A stretch of DNA of 64,000 nucleotides from Nocardioides sp. BGMRC 2183 (GCA_008123405.1 VSSA01000007.1:158343-222342), one strand, 5' to 3'. Counted from the first letter of the stretch, positions 45,288 through 54,889 are shown. Made by a program: numbers and translations. The notes: a model not told the origin generated them from the letters alone.

Positions 45288-46522
45288 CACCGGTACCGGT
45301 GGCCGCACGACCCGCGGTGGGCGCGAGGACGGGTGCTGTGTGGGTGACCGGCGTCGATCGACGGGCGATGCCGGTCCTCGTGGTGGCGGCGTGGGCAGCG
45401 CTCTTCCTCAACGTGCTCTCGTTCTCCGGCAATCCCACCGTGGTCCCGATACCGCGACCGGTGGGCCAGCTGATCACCCAGGGAGCGTTGCCGCTCGCGC
45501 TCTTGCTGGCACTGATCGTCAACCGCCGTGGCGTGGTCCGGTCGAGCCTGTTCCTGATCCTCTACACGATGCTGGCCGTCACCTCCCTGATGGTCAGCTT
45601 CCACAACGAGTTCCTCGCGGGCTCGGTGTTCCGGGCGACCCGACTGTTGGGGTTCGTCGCGGTGCTCTGGCTGCTCACCCCGTGGTTCGGACGGCGCGAC
45701 CTGCTCCTCCTGCGCTGCCACCGGATCGTGCTGTGGTTCGTCGTGGGCTCGGTCGTGCTGGGTGCTGCTGTCTCGCCCGGTGCCGCCTTCGCGTTCGAAG
45801 GGAGGCTCTCGGGCGCGCTCTGGCCGATTCCACCCACCCAGGTGGCCCACTACGCCGGCGTCCTCCTCGGCATCACGCTGCTGTTGTGGATGTGCCGCGG
45901 GGTCACCGGCCGCCATGCGCTGCTGGTCCTGGCCGTGTGTGGCGCGGTGCTGGTGGCGACGCACACCAGGACCGCGCTGACCGCGGTCCTGGTCGGACTG
46001 GTGATCGCGGGGGCCAGTCTCTTCCTCGGGCATGCGCGGGTACGACGTACCTATGCCTGGGCGGCGCTGCTGGGCGTCGCGCTGGCGACGGTCTTCGCCT
46101 CCCAGCTGACCACCTGGGCGACGCGTGGCCAGAGCGCGCAGGACCTCACCCAGCTCACCGGACGGACGAAGGTCTGGTCGGCGGTGTTCGGCCTGGATCG
46201 GCCGTGGTGGGACACCCTCTTCGGCTCAGGCATGTCGAACCAGTCGTTCGGCGGGCTCCCGATCGACAGCAACTGGGTGGCCACCTACTACGACCAGGGG
46301 TGGTTCGGCATCGCCGTCCAGGTCGCAGCACTGGTGACACTGCTGCTGCTGGCGATCACCCGGGCGCCCGGACCGTCCCGAGCGGTCGCGCTCTTCCTCA
46401 TCGTGTACGCGATCGTGGCCTCCTTCACCGAGACCGGTCTCGGCAGCCCCTCGCCCTACCTGCTGGATCTTGCGGTCGCCGCGGCGCTGCTGGCGCCGGC
46501 GCTCACCTGGAGGTCGCCATGA
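45284..46522 (+). CDS. O-antigen ligase/polymerase-like membrane protein (Wzy type)
   Basis: A 412-residue protein with about 10-11 hydrophobic helices and a large periplasmic loop containing DLTQLTGRTKVWSAVFGLDR. This is the R-T-G-R-x-x-x-W-like block of Wzy_C/WaaL proteins. It sits between the Wzz pair and glycosyltransferases, consistent with a polymerase that joins repeat units outside the membrane. The GTG start overlaps the previous stop (GTGA). Ligase versus polymerase cannot be told from sequence. Confidence 0.82.
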   Translation: MTPVPVAARPAVGARTGAVWVTGVDRRAMPVLVVAAWAALFLNVLSFSGNPTVVPIPRPVGQLITQGALPLALLLALIVNRRGVVRSSLFLILYTMLAVTSLMVSFHNEFLAGSVFRATRLLGFVAVLWLLTPWFGRRDLLLLRCHRIVLWFVVGSVVLGAAVSPGAAFAFEGRLSGALWPIPPTQVAHYAGVLLGITLLLWMCRGVTGRHALLVLAVCGAVLVATHTRTALTAVLVGLVIAGASLFLGHARVRRTYAWAALLGVALATVFASQLTTWATRGQSAQDLTQLTGRTKVWSAVFGLDRPWWDTLFGSGMSNQSFGGLPIDSNWVATYYDQGWFGIAVQVAALVTLLLLAITRAPGPSRAVALFLIVYAIVASFTETGLGSPSPYLLDLAVAAALLAPALTWRSP

Positions 46523-47769
46523 AGGTGTTGATCGCGCACGGTCGCTACCGGTCCGCGGCGCCCAGTGGCGAGAACCGGGTGGTCGACGCCGAGGCCCAGC
46601 TGCTCGCCTCGGCCGGGCACCAGGTCGATCGCTTCGAGCGGCACAGCGACGACATCGCCACCTGGAGCCTGCCACGTCGAGCCGCCCTCCCGCTGAGCAG
46701 TGTGCGCAGCCGGGAGGCGCGGGAGGCCCTCGAGAGACGACTGCTGGAGACCCGGCCGGACGTGGTGCACGTCCACAACACCTTCCCGACACTGAGCCCG
46801 TCGGTGCTGCTGGCGTGTCGGGACCACGGGGTGCCCGTGGTTGCCACGCTGCACAACTACAAGCTGCTCTGCGCCAGCGGCGACTTCTTCCGCGACGGGC
46901 GTCCGTGTCACGACTGTGCCGACGGCGCGCTGCTGCCGGCGTTGCGCCGGGGTTGCTACCGGGGCTCGTCGGCGCTGACCGCGCCGGTCAGCCTGGGGCT
47001 CGCGGTCAACCGGTCCACCTGGCGTGACCTGGTGTCGGCGTACGTGTTCATCTCGGCCTCACAGCGCCGCTTGATGGCGGGTCTCGGCCTCGCAGGCGAG
47101 CGGAGCTTCGTCAAGCACAACTTCGTCGCAGCCGCCCCCGCGAGTCACGGCACCGAGCACGCGGTGCTCTACGTCGGTCGGTTGGACGAGGCCAAGGGGA
47201 TCCGATTGCTGCAGCGCGCCTGGGACCAGTTCGCGCTGCGACGACCTGACTCCTCTTTGGCGCTGCGGATCGTCGGCGGGGGACCGCTGTCCGAGGAGGT
47301 CGAGCGGTGGGCGGGCGCGCGCGAATCGGTGGAGTTCGTCGGCCACGTCGCCCCGGAACGGGCCCGGAGCCTGCTCGGCAGCGCGGCCGCCGTCGTGGTG
47401 CCCTCGGAGTGGGAGGAGACGTTCGGTCTGGTCGCCGTCGAGGCGATGGCGGCCGGCGTGCCGCCGATCGCGCCAGCGCGCGGCTCCTTCCCCGAGCTGA
47501 TCACCTCGGGACGGGACGGAGTGCTGTTCGGACCGGGCGATCCCGACAGCCTGGCCGACTGTCTCCTGCGGGTGGACCGCGACCGGCCCGCGTTCGCCGA
47601 CCTCGGTCGTGCGGCGCGCGAGACCTGGCACCGACGCTTCCGTCCCGAGGTCGGTCTGGAGCGGCTCGAGGAGATCTACCGGTATGCGATCGCGCATCCC
47701 GTCGGGCCGACTCCCCAAACGTGGGTAGGCAGTGGCGCAACGGGGGCAGGTCGTCGCGGCTCTTCCTAG
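46519..47769 (+). CDS. Glycosyltransferase family 4
   Basis: A 416-residue GT-B enzyme. The N-terminal half starts VLIAHGRYRSAAPSGENRVV and includes VVHVHNTFPTLSPSVL and the Cys-bearing GRPCHDCADG. The C-terminal domain has VLYVGRLDEAKGIRLL and the sugar-binding PSEWEETFGLVAVEAMAAGV, with the E-x7-E motif. It builds the repeat unit on the cytosolic face. It is coupled to wzy by ATGA. Confidence 0.92.
   Translation: MKVLIAHGRYRSAAPSGENRVVDAEAQLLASAGHQVDRFERHSDDIATWSLPRRAALPLSSVRSREAREALERRLLETRPDVVHVHNTFPTLSPSVLLACRDHGVPVVATLHNYKLLCASGDFFRDGRPCHDCADGALLPALRRGCYRGSSALTAPVSLGLAVNRSTWRDLVSAYVFISASQRRLMAGLGLAGERSFVKHNFVAAAPASHGTEHAVLYVGRLDEAKGIRLLQRAWDQFALRRPDSSLALRIVGGGPLSEEVERWAGARESVEFVGHVAPERARSLLGSAAAVVVPSEWEETFGLVAVEAMAAGVPPIAPARGSFPELITSGRDGVLFGPGDPDSLADCLLRVDRDRPAFADLGRAARETWHRRFRPEVGLERLEEIYRYAIAHPVGPTPQTWVGSGATGAGRRGSS
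47712..47728 (-). promoter_or_regulatory. Shared 17-bp motif, site 2 (upstream of GT2 gene)
   Basis: The minus strand reads CTACCCA-N4-TGGGGA at the 3' end of the GT4 coding region, about 85 bases before the ATG at 47813. Since the core CCCA-N4-TGGG is palindromic, orientation may not matter. It coincides with one of the few non-overlapping gene junctions in the operon, where an internal promoter would be expected. Confidence 0.45.
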
Positions 47770-47812
47770 GCTCGTCCGAGGTCGCGCACAGCTGGACGGC
47801 AGGGGGTGGAGC

Positions 47813-48775
47813 ATGGCGACACAGCCACGGTTGAGCATCGGTCTTCCGGTCTACAACGGGGGCGACTACCTCGCCCAGTCGCTCGACGCGATCCTCGGGC
47901 AGACCTTCGAGGACTTCGAGGTCGTCGTCTCGAGCAACGCCTCGACCGACGACACCGACGCCATCGTGGGTCGCTACGCGGCCCAGGACCCGCGGGTCCG
48001 ACTGATCCGCCAGCAGCGGAACGTCGGGGCAGCCCGCAACCACGACGTGGTGTTCCGGCACTCGCGAGGCGAGCTCTTCAAGTGGGCCTCGGCGGACGAC
48101 CTCTACGCCCGCGACCTGCTGGAGCGGTGCGTGGCGGTCCTCGATGCCGATCCGGACGTGGTGCTGGCCCACTCCTGGACGGCGGCGATCGACGAGGAGG
48201 GGGAGCTCCTCCAGGCAATGGAGTATCCACTGGCGACCGACTCACCCGCGGCTGCCGAGCGGCTGCACAGCATGCTGTTCGGCGGTGACGACGTACCAGG
48301 GGCGATCCGGGCCGACGACTTCTACGGGGTGATCCGCAGTGAGGTCCTGCGTTCGGTGAAGCCGCACGGCAGCCACCATCACGCCGACCAGACCTTCATG
48401 GCCGACCTGGCCCTGCGCGGCCGGTTCCGCCAGGTCCCGGACTGGCTGTACTTCCGCCGCCACCACGGCCAGCGGGCCTTCCTCGCCAACCCCACCGTGC
48501 ACGCCTGGACCGCGAATCTCGATCCGAGCCGCGCGAACCGCTGGCGCAATCCCAAGGCACGGTTGTATGCCGAGTTCGTCTGGGCGCACGCCGACAACAT
48601 CCGACGAGCGCCACTGACCGCAGCGGAGCGCCGCGCGTGCCTGGGCGTGCTCGGCTCCTGGGTCACCGACCGGGTGCGGCGTCGGCTCCCCGGCCCGGGG
48701 GCACACGTCGACCCTCACGGCATCACCATCTCGTCGCGGGCGCCTGAGGTCCGGGCCGTGGTGGCCGGGCAGTAG
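47813..48775 (+). CDS. Glycosyltransferase family 2
   Basis: A 320-residue GT-A enzyme. The N-terminal SIGLPVYNGGDYLAQSLDAIL and VVVSSNASTDDTDAI are the family start. The metal motif D-x-D is replaced by A-D-D in FKWASADDLY. The C-terminal region is basic. It probably transfers one residue of the repeat unit. AGGGGGTGGA lies just before the ATG. It is separated from the preceding gene by 43 bases. Confidence 0.92.
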   Translation: MATQPRLSIGLPVYNGGDYLAQSLDAILGQTFEDFEVVVSSNASTDDTDAIVGRYAAQDPRVRLIRQQRNVGAARNHDVVFRHSRGELFKWASADDLYARDLLERCVAVLDADPDVVLAHSWTAAIDEEGELLQAMEYPLATDSPAAAERLHSMLFGGDDVPGAIRADDFYGVIRSEVLRSVKPHGSHHHADQTFMADLALRGRFRQVPDWLYFRRHHGQRAFLANPTVHAWTANLDPSRANRWRNPKARLYAEFVWAHADNIRRAPLTAAERRACLGVLGSWVTDRVRRRLPGPGAHVDPHGITISSRAPEVRAVVAGQ

Positions 48776-48782
48776 GCGAGTC

Positions 48783-50039
48783 GTGGCTTCGACGATCGCC
48801 GATCCGACCCGGGTGCGGATCGGCCTCCACGGCCGACTCGGGTCGGGGAACCTCGGCAACGACGGCACGCTGGAGGCGCTGCTCACCCACCTGCAGTCGT
48901 CGTACGACGCGGAGATCGACTTCCTCTGCTCGGGTCCGGAGTGGGTCTCGGCCCGCTACGGCCTGCCGGCGCGCCAGATGCACTGGTTGCACCGGGAGCA
49001 GGCGAGGACCGGCTGGCGGGGGTCGCTGCCGGCCCGGGTCGCCCGGGTCGGGTGGGGCGTCCTCGTCGATGCCTGGACCTCGGCGCGGTGGGTCTCCGAG
49101 CATGACGTCGTCTGCGTGCCCGGGATGGGCTCGCTGGAGACCACGCTGCCGGTGAAGCCGTGGCAGCTGCCGGCCGCGCTCTTCTGGGTCAGCCTCGCCG
49201 GCCGGATGACCGGCGTGCCGGTGGCCTACGTGTCGGTCGGGGCCAGCCGGATGCGAGGCGGCCCGACCCGGTGGCTGTTGGTGCGGGCCGCCCGACTCGC
49301 GCACTACCGCTCGTTCCGGGACGAGTACTCGCGCCAGCAGCTCGCGCACCTCGGGGTCGACGTGGCCGCCGACCGGGTCTATCCCGATCTGGCGTTCGCG
49401 CTCCCCGAGCCGGCGAGCTCCGGGCACGCGCCGGCGGGCTCGGTCGGGGTCGGGGTGATCGACCTCGCCTCCGGCGATCGTTCGGGCCGGGTCGGCGCGG
49501 CGTACCAGCTGCTGATCACCGACCTGGTGCTGTGGCTGGTCGACCAGCGGCGTCCGGTGCGCCTGTTGATCGGGGACGGTGACGACGAGCCCGTCGCGCG
49601 GGCCGTGCTCGACCGGGTCCGCCAGGCTCGTCCCGACCTGGGGCCGACCGAGCTCTGTTTCGAGCCGGCCACCACGATCGAGGAGCTGAGCCGACAGGTC
49701 GCAGGCGTGGAGACGGTCATCGCCAGCCGGTTCCACAACGTGCTGTGCGCGGTGAAGGCCGGCCGCCCCACCCTCTCGTTGGGATACGCCGCGAAGCACC
49801 GCGCGCTGATGGCCGCGGTCGGGACTCCCGAGTACGCGCTCGACCCGCGAGAGACGACGCTCGACGAGCTCGTCGCCCTGGTTGGCCGTCTCGACGCCGA
49901 CCGGGCGCGCGTGGTCGCCACGCTCGAGGAGAGCGTCAGCGGCCTCGTCCGCGACCTCGACCGGCAGTTCACCGCCCTGGACAGTGTGGTCATCGAGGCG
50001 TCCGGCGATGCCGTCGGTGCCGGCAGCGGGAGGCCGTGA
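48783..50039 (+). CDS. Polysaccharide pyruvyl transferase family protein
   Basis: A 418-residue enzyme that would add a pyruvate ketal from phosphoenolpyruvate. The N-terminal GLHGRLGSGNLGNDGTLEAL is the family signature. The C-terminal VIASRFHNVLCAVKAGRPTL carries the Arg-His pair and is typical of the GT-B-like fold. Pyruvylation gives the polymer negative charge. It starts at GTG 48783, seven bases after the GT2 gene. Confidence 0.9.
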   Translation: MASTIADPTRVRIGLHGRLGSGNLGNDGTLEALLTHLQSSYDAEIDFLCSGPEWVSARYGLPARQMHWLHREQARTGWRGSLPARVARVGWGVLVDAWTSARWVSEHDVVCVPGMGSLETTLPVKPWQLPAALFWVSLAGRMTGVPVAYVSVGASRMRGGPTRWLLVRAARLAHYRSFRDEYSRQQLAHLGVDVAADRVYPDLAFALPEPASSGHAPAGSVGVGVIDLASGDRSGRVGAAYQLLITDLVLWLVDQRRPVRLLIGDGDDEPVARAVLDRVRQARPDLGPTELCFEPATTIEELSRQVAGVETVIASRFHNVLCAVKAGRPTLSLGYAAKHRALMAAVGTPEYALDPRETTLDELVALVGRLDADRARVVATLEESVSGLVRDLDRQFTALDSVVIEASGDAVGAGSGRP

Positions 50040-50041
50040 GC

Positions 50042-51388
50042 ATGGCGGCCAAGCGTCGATCGATCCTCGGCCGACTCAGCTGGGGTGTGCTCGACCAGGG
50101 GGTCTCCAGTCTGCAGAACTTCGTCCTCGGGATCTTCGTGGCGCGCTCGTTGGGCCTTGTCGCGCTCGGCGCACTCGGACTCGCCTTCGTCGCCTATGCC
50201 GTCGTGCTGAGCGGTCACCGGGGCCTCTCCACCGATCCGCTGGCGGTCCGATTCAGCGGGGACCGCAACCAGAGGTGGCAGCGGGGCGCGTCCGCGGCGA
50301 CGGGGACCGCCCTGGTCCTCGGATCGATCGCCGGCGTGGTGTGCGCGGCGATCGGTGTCGTCAGCTGGTCGCTGCTGGACCACCCCGAGGTGGGTGCGGC
50401 GATGGTCGCCCTCGGTGTCACCCTCCCCGGGCTCACCCTGCAGGACAGTTGGCGCTACGCCTTCTTCTCCTCGGGCCAGGGAGCCAAGGCGTTCACCAAC
50501 GATGTGGTGTGGAGCGCCCTGATGGTGGCCGCGCTCGTCGCCCTGCAGGTGCTCGACGTCGCGGGTGTCGGATGGTGTCTGCTGGCGTTCGGTGGGACGG
50601 CCTACCTCGCGGCGCTGCTCGGCGCGGTGCAGGCCGGGTTCGCCCCCGATCCGCGCCGGGTGCGGTCCTGGCTCTCGCACCAGGGCGACCTCGGCGGCCG
50701 CTTCCTCCTCGAGAACATCGCGTTGGGTGTCGGCGGTCAGGTGCGGCCCGCGGTCGTCGCCGCGGCTGACAGTGTCCGCGCCGCCGGCGGGGTCCGCGGC
50801 GCGGAGATGCTGATGGGGCCGGTGGCCACCATGCTGATGGGCGTGGCGCAGGTCGCCGTGCCGGAAACGGTCCGTGGGCTGGCGCGGGGACGCGCGCCCT
50901 TCCGCCGCCTCTGCGTGCTGGTCAGCCTGACCCTCGCCGGGGCCGCCGGCGCCTGGGCTGTCGTCGTCCTCGTCGTCTTCCCGCTCGGAGTCGGCCGGTT
51001 CCTGCTCGGTGACGCGTGGGACGAGGCACATGCTCTCTTCCCCGCGGTCGCCCTGAGCGCGGCCGCGGGGTGCCTGCCGGTCGGGCCGTCGGCCGGCCTC
51101 CGGGCGCTGGAGCGCGCCGACCGGACCCTGCGATGCCAGGTCGTCTCCACCGCGCTCTTCGTTGCGCTGGCAGTGGCGGGCGCCGGATTCGCCGGCGCCG
51201 CCGGTGCGGTGTGGGGTACGGCGACCGCCTCGCTGCTCGCCGCCGGGTTCTGGTGGGCGGCGTTCCTGAAGGCCGAGGCGCACCACTTCGCCGCGGGCCT
51301 CGACGTGCAGTCGTTCCCGGCCTCGGCCGGCGAGCTGGTGGCCGCCGCGCCGGTCGACGGCGTCGTGGCAGGGAGGCAGCATGGTTGA
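50042..51388 (+). CDS. Wzx-type polysaccharide flippase (oligosaccharide flippase family)
   Basis: A 448-residue protein with about 12 hydrophobic helices. The N-terminal region RLSWGVLDQGVSSLQNFVLG is typical of MATE/PST-family Wzx proteins. It should move lipid-linked repeat units across the membrane. GGGAGG (50028-50033) stands eight bases before ATG 50042, which favours it over the GTG at 50036 that overlaps the previous stop. Confidence 0.88.
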   Translation: MAAKRRSILGRLSWGVLDQGVSSLQNFVLGIFVARSLGLVALGALGLAFVAYAVVLSGHRGLSTDPLAVRFSGDRNQRWQRGASAATGTALVLGSIAGVVCAAIGVVSWSLLDHPEVGAAMVALGVTLPGLTLQDSWRYAFFSSGQGAKAFTNDVVWSALMVAALVALQVLDVAGVGWCLLAFGGTAYLAALLGAVQAGFAPDPRRVRSWLSHQGDLGGRFLLENIALGVGGQVRPAVVAAADSVRAAGGVRGAEMLMGPVATMLMGVAQVAVPETVRGLARGRAPFRRLCVLVSLTLAGAAGAWAVVVLVVFPLGVGRFLLGDAWDEAHALFPAVALSAAAGCLPVGPSAGLRALERADRTLRCQVVSTALFVALAVAGAGFAGAAGAVWGTATASLLAAGFWWAAFLKAEAHHFAAGLDVQSFPASAGELVAAAPVDGVVAGRQHG

Positions 51389-52613
51389 GAACGTGTTGGG
51401 GACCGACGCTCACGCCGCGCCAGCGCTGTCCGAGAGCCCGGTCGCGCGCCGGGTGGTGATCGCCTCCGTGATGCGGGAGCGCGGCGGCACCGGGGTGCAG
51501 AGTCACGTCGCCACCGTGCTGGACCACCTGCGAACCGAGGGGCGCGCGACGACGCTGGTCACCCCGTTCTCCCACCGCTCGCCGCTGCTGAAGCCGGTGT
51601 TCGCCGCGCGGTTCGTGGTACGCCCGTTGACCTCGACCGGCGCCGTCTGGTGGTACCGGTACTGGCACGCCCGGTTCCTGCTCGCACCGCTGCGCAGCGA
51701 GCTGCTGGCGCACCCCGATGCGGTGATCTATGCGCAGTGCCCGGTCTCGGCAGCGATCGCGCTGCGTGCCCGGCAGCCCGGGCAACCGGTGGTGATGGCA
51801 GCTCACTTCAACGTCTCGCAGGCCGACGAGTGGGCGGACAAGGGAGAGCTGAGCGCTGGGGGCCGATACTTCCGATCCATCCGCGCCTTCGAGCAGGACG
51901 TCCTTCCGCGTCTGGACGGGATCGTCTATGTCTCCGCGTTCGCCCGAGGTGTCGTCGAGGACCGGGTCCCCGCGGTACGACGTGTGCCGAGCGTCGTCGT
52001 ACCCAACCCGGTGGCGGTGCACGCGACGCCGCCCGCGCACCGGCCATCGCGACACGGGTCGTCGAAGCATGGTGACCTGGTGACCGTGGGGGCGTTGGAG
52101 CCGCGGAAGAACCAGCGTTACCTGCTCGAGGTCCTGGGCGAGCTGGCGGCGCGCGGACGACGACCCACGCTGACAGTGGTGGGCGACGGGCCGGACCGCA
52201 GGGCGCTGGAGCGTCGCGCCGCGGAGCTGGCGGTGGCCGACCAGGTCCGGTTCCTGGGCTACGTCGACGACGTACCAACGGTGCTCGCCGGGCATCGGGT
52301 CTACTGCCACGCCGCGCGGATGGAGAGCTTCGGTATCGCCGTCGCCGAGGCGATGGCCGCCGGGCTGCCGGTGGTGGTGGCGCCGGTCGGTGGCGTCGGC
52401 GACCTCGTCGATCCCGGCCGGACCGGTGAGCTCTGGCCGCTCGACGACCCGGCGGCCGGAGCCGAGATCCTGGATCGGCTGCTGTCGGGTGAGTCCGCGG
52501 TGATGGGCGCAGCGGGCTGGGCGGTCGCGCGCGACCGGTTCGCCGCGCCGACGATCTGTGCTCGGATCGACCGCTTCCTGCAGAGTCGTCCGGCCTCGCG
52601 TGGGGAGCGCTGA
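51381..52613 (+). CDS. Glycosyltransferase family 4
   Basis: A 410-residue GT-B enzyme. The N-terminal half has ERGGTGVQSHVATVLDHLR. The C-terminal half has VTVGALEPRKNQRYLLEVL and the sugar-binding block ESFGIAVAEAMAAGLPVVVAP. It is the third GT4 in the locus. It overlaps the flippase gene by eight bases. Confidence 0.92.
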   Translation: MVENVLGTDAHAAPALSESPVARRVVIASVMRERGGTGVQSHVATVLDHLRTEGRATTLVTPFSHRSPLLKPVFAARFVVRPLTSTGAVWWYRYWHARFLLAPLRSELLAHPDAVIYAQCPVSAAIALRARQPGQPVVMAAHFNVSQADEWADKGELSAGGRYFRSIRAFEQDVLPRLDGIVYVSAFARGVVEDRVPAVRRVPSVVVPNPVAVHATPPAHRPSRHGSSKHGDLVTVGALEPRKNQRYLLEVLGELAARGRRPTLTVVGDGPDRRALERRAAELAVADQVRFLGYVDDVPTVLAGHRVYCHAARMESFGIAVAEAMAAGLPVVVAPVGGVGDLVDPGRTGELWPLDDPAAGAEILDRLLSGESAVMGAAGWAVARDRFAAPTICARIDRFLQSRPASRGER

Positions 52614-52615
52614 TC

Positions 52616-54214
52616 GTGCTCGGCCAGCGACCCCGGGTGGGCAGGCGGGCCACGTCCGCCCCCGTGGCCTGGCTCGTCGGCCTCCTGACGACACTGCTCG
52701 TCGTGACCGCCTGCTCGTCGCCGGTCGATGGACTCGAACCCGATGGCACCCAGGCGCGCGCGCCGGCAACCGTCCCCGGGACGCAGCAGTCGGTGGTCGA
52801 GTCGCGTGCGAAGCAGAGAGCGGTGTGCGGCAGCCGCCGGCTGGCCGGTCCGCGCCGCGCGCCGCGCGGGGCGCGCACGGTGCGGCCGACCGACGACCTC
52901 GCGGGGCTGGCTCAGCGTGCTCGCCCCGGGACGACCTTCTGGCTCTCCCCAGGCGTGCATCGGCTCGCCCGTGGCATCTACAGCCAGGTGCTGCCGCGGA
53001 CGGGACAGACCTTCATCGGTGCGCCGGGCGCGGTGCTCGACGGCGGCCGACGCAACAAGTACGCCTTCGGCGGTCAGGCCGAGGACGTCACGATCGCCCA
53101 TCTGACGATCCGCCGGTTCGGCGAGCGCCGAGGCAACTTCAACGAAGGGGTGGTCAACCACGACGCGGCGTCGCGATGGACGGTCCGCTCCAGCACGGTC
53201 GTCGCGAATGCCGGCGCCGGCGTGATGCTCGGCTCGGGGAGCCGTCTGATCCGCAACTGCCTCGCGGCCAACGGACAGTACGGCTTCAGCGCCTACCACC
53301 CCGACGGGGTGCGCGGCGTCGTCGTCCGCGGCAACGAGATCGTCGGCAACAACACCGACGACTGGGAGGCGCGGTACGACGGCTGCGGCTGCACCGGCGG
53401 CGGCAAGTTCTGGGAGACCAGCCAGGCGCGGGTGGTCCGGAACTGGATCCACCACAACCGCAGCGTCGGTCTCTGGGCCGACACCAACAACGCAGGGTTC
53501 CTCGTCGCCGGCAACCTGATCGCCCGCAACGACTCCAAGGGCATCATCTACGAGACCAGCTACAACGCTCGCTTCGTGGGGAACGCCTTCATCCGCAACG
53601 GATGGGTGGACGGCCCGCAGGACCCGGGCTTCCCCACAGCTGCCCTGTACCTCTCGGAGTCCGGCGGTGACGAACGCGTCGGTGGCAGTTTCAGTGGCGA
53701 GCTCTCGGTGCTGCGGAACCGGTTCGTGGACAACTGGTCGGCGGTCGTCGGGTGGGAGAACGCCGACCGGTTCGCCGGCTCGCCGGCCAACACCAGCACC
53801 GGGAGTTCGACGCTGGTCAACCCATCGGTGGCGACGGTGGCGGCGTGCGGCGACGCGGACCTCATCGGGAGTGCGCCGTACGTCGACGACTGCCGTTGGA
53901 AGACCCAGCACCTGCGGGTCGTCGGCAACGTCTTCCGTCATCGTCCGGAGGTCATCGGTCCGGCATGCCGCGTGTCGCGGGCGTGCGGCTTCGTCGGGCT
54001 CTTCTCCAACTGGGGGAGCTATCCGTCGTGGTCGCCGTACCAGGGGGATGTCGTGGAGCGGGCGATCACGTTCGACCAAGACAACCTCTGGGCCCGCAAC
54101 CGGTACGTCGGCCCGTGGTCGTTCATGGTCCTGGAGCAGGGAAACCGGGTCGGCTGGCGCCAGTGGCGCGCACGGCCCTACGGCCAGGACGCCGGTTCGG
54201 TGCTGTCTCGCTGA
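52616..54214 (+). CDS. Right-handed parallel beta-helix lipoprotein
   Basis: A 532-residue protein. The N-terminal hydrophobic region ends in a lipobox V-T-A-C, placing it on the cell surface. From about residue 85 to 470 it has repeating short strands with N-x-I/L patterns (RFGERRGNFNEGVVNHDAAS, VRGNEIVGNNTDDWEA, VAGNLIARNDSKGIIYETS), typical of pectate-lyase-like beta-helices. No catalytic set can be assigned; it may be a lyase, an epimerase or a polymer-binding protein. The GTG start is two bases after the previous stop. The 3' end overlaps the PAP2 gene by 37 bases. Confidence 0.85.
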   Translation: MLGQRPRVGRRATSAPVAWLVGLLTTLLVVTACSSPVDGLEPDGTQARAPATVPGTQQSVVESRAKQRAVCGSRRLAGPRRAPRGARTVRPTDDLAGLAQRARPGTTFWLSPGVHRLARGIYSQVLPRTGQTFIGAPGAVLDGGRRNKYAFGGQAEDVTIAHLTIRRFGERRGNFNEGVVNHDAASRWTVRSSTVVANAGAGVMLGSGSRLIRNCLAANGQYGFSAYHPDGVRGVVVRGNEIVGNNTDDWEARYDGCGCTGGGKFWETSQARVVRNWIHHNRSVGLWADTNNAGFLVAGNLIARNDSKGIIYETSYNARFVGNAFIRNGWVDGPQDPGFPTAALYLSESGGDERVGGSFSGELSVLRNRFVDNWSAVVGWENADRFAGSPANTSTGSSTLVNPSVATVAACGDADLIGSAPYVDDCRWKTQHLRVVGNVFRHRPEVIGPACRVSRACGFVGLFSNWGSYPSWSPYQGDVVERAITFDQDNLWARNRYVGPWSFMVLEQGNRVGWRQWRARPYGQDAGSVLSR

Positions 54215-54852
54215 GCGACGTGCCGGCCCACGGTGAGCGCGCTGGCGCCAGCCAGGACGGCGAGGCCGAGGAGCCCGCCGCCGAGGATGTCGGCGAGCCA
54301 GTGCGTGGACTGCAGCAGCAACGACAGCGCCATCACGCCGACGACGGCGCCGGCGCCGATCCACATCCACCACCGGGTGCGCACGGTCAGCAGGAGCAGG
54401 CAGCCCAGCACGACCAGCAGGACGGCGACATGGCCGGAGGGATAGCTGCTCGCCCCGAGTCCGTGGGTGTCGGGGCGTTCGAGCGCCCTCTTGGCGATCC
54501 AGGTGGCCGCCCCGGTCACCAACACCGTCGCTCCGAGCAGGAGCAACGGAGCGAGGCTGCGACGCCGCAGCGAGAGCCAGAGCGTCACAGCGCCGCCGAG
54601 GGCGACGGCATGGAGCGGCTTGAGACCGTCGATCACCTCACCGGCCCGATGCTGCGGTGTGCTCCACACGTCGTCGGGTCGGAAGAGCTGTTTGGCGGCA
54701 TCGTCGAGGGCCTGCGTGGCGTCGAGGGCCACGAGCAGCGTCAGGCCACCCCAGAGCACGGTCGCGATCACCAGGACGAGGGCGCTCGTCCGGCGTCGGG
54801 ACGCCTGTGTGGATCGATCGTCGACGGGTTCGTCGGAGCCGTCAGGTGTCAT
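54178..54852 (-). CDS. PAP2-family phosphatase
   Basis: A 224-residue membrane protein with about six helices. The motif KRALERPDTH is the first PAP2 motif (K-x4-R-P), SSYPSGHVAVLL is the second and STHWLADILGG the third, with the catalytic His residues in the latter two. It probably dephosphorylates undecaprenyl pyrophosphate released during export, recycling the carrier. It is the only minus-strand gene in the middle of the locus. Its 3' end overlaps the beta-helix gene by 37 bases. Confidence 0.88.
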   Translation of the reverse strand: MTPDGSDEPVDDRSTQASRRRTSALVLVIATVLWGGLTLLVALDATQALDDAAKQLFRPDDVWSTPQHRAGEVIDGLKPLHAVALGGAVTLWLSLRRRSLAPLLLLGATVLVTGAATWIAKRALERPDTHGLGASSYPSGHVAVLLVVLGCLLLLTVRTRWWMWIGAGAVVGVMALSLLLQSTHWLADILGGGLLGLAVLAGASALTVGRHVAQRDSTEPASWP

Positions 54853-54863
54853 CGTCGGTCCCT

Positions 54864-54889
54864 ACTTTCGGCGATGAAGGGCCGAAAGT
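54864..54889. promoter_or_regulatory. Inverted repeat between divergent PAP2 and acyltransferase genes
   Basis: Arms ACTTTCGGC (54864-54872) and GCCGAAAGT (54881-54889) are exact, with an 8-base spacer, in the 73-bp divergent region. It is preceded by CCCTACTTTCG, identical to 18162-18172. Candidate operator. Confidence 0.4.
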
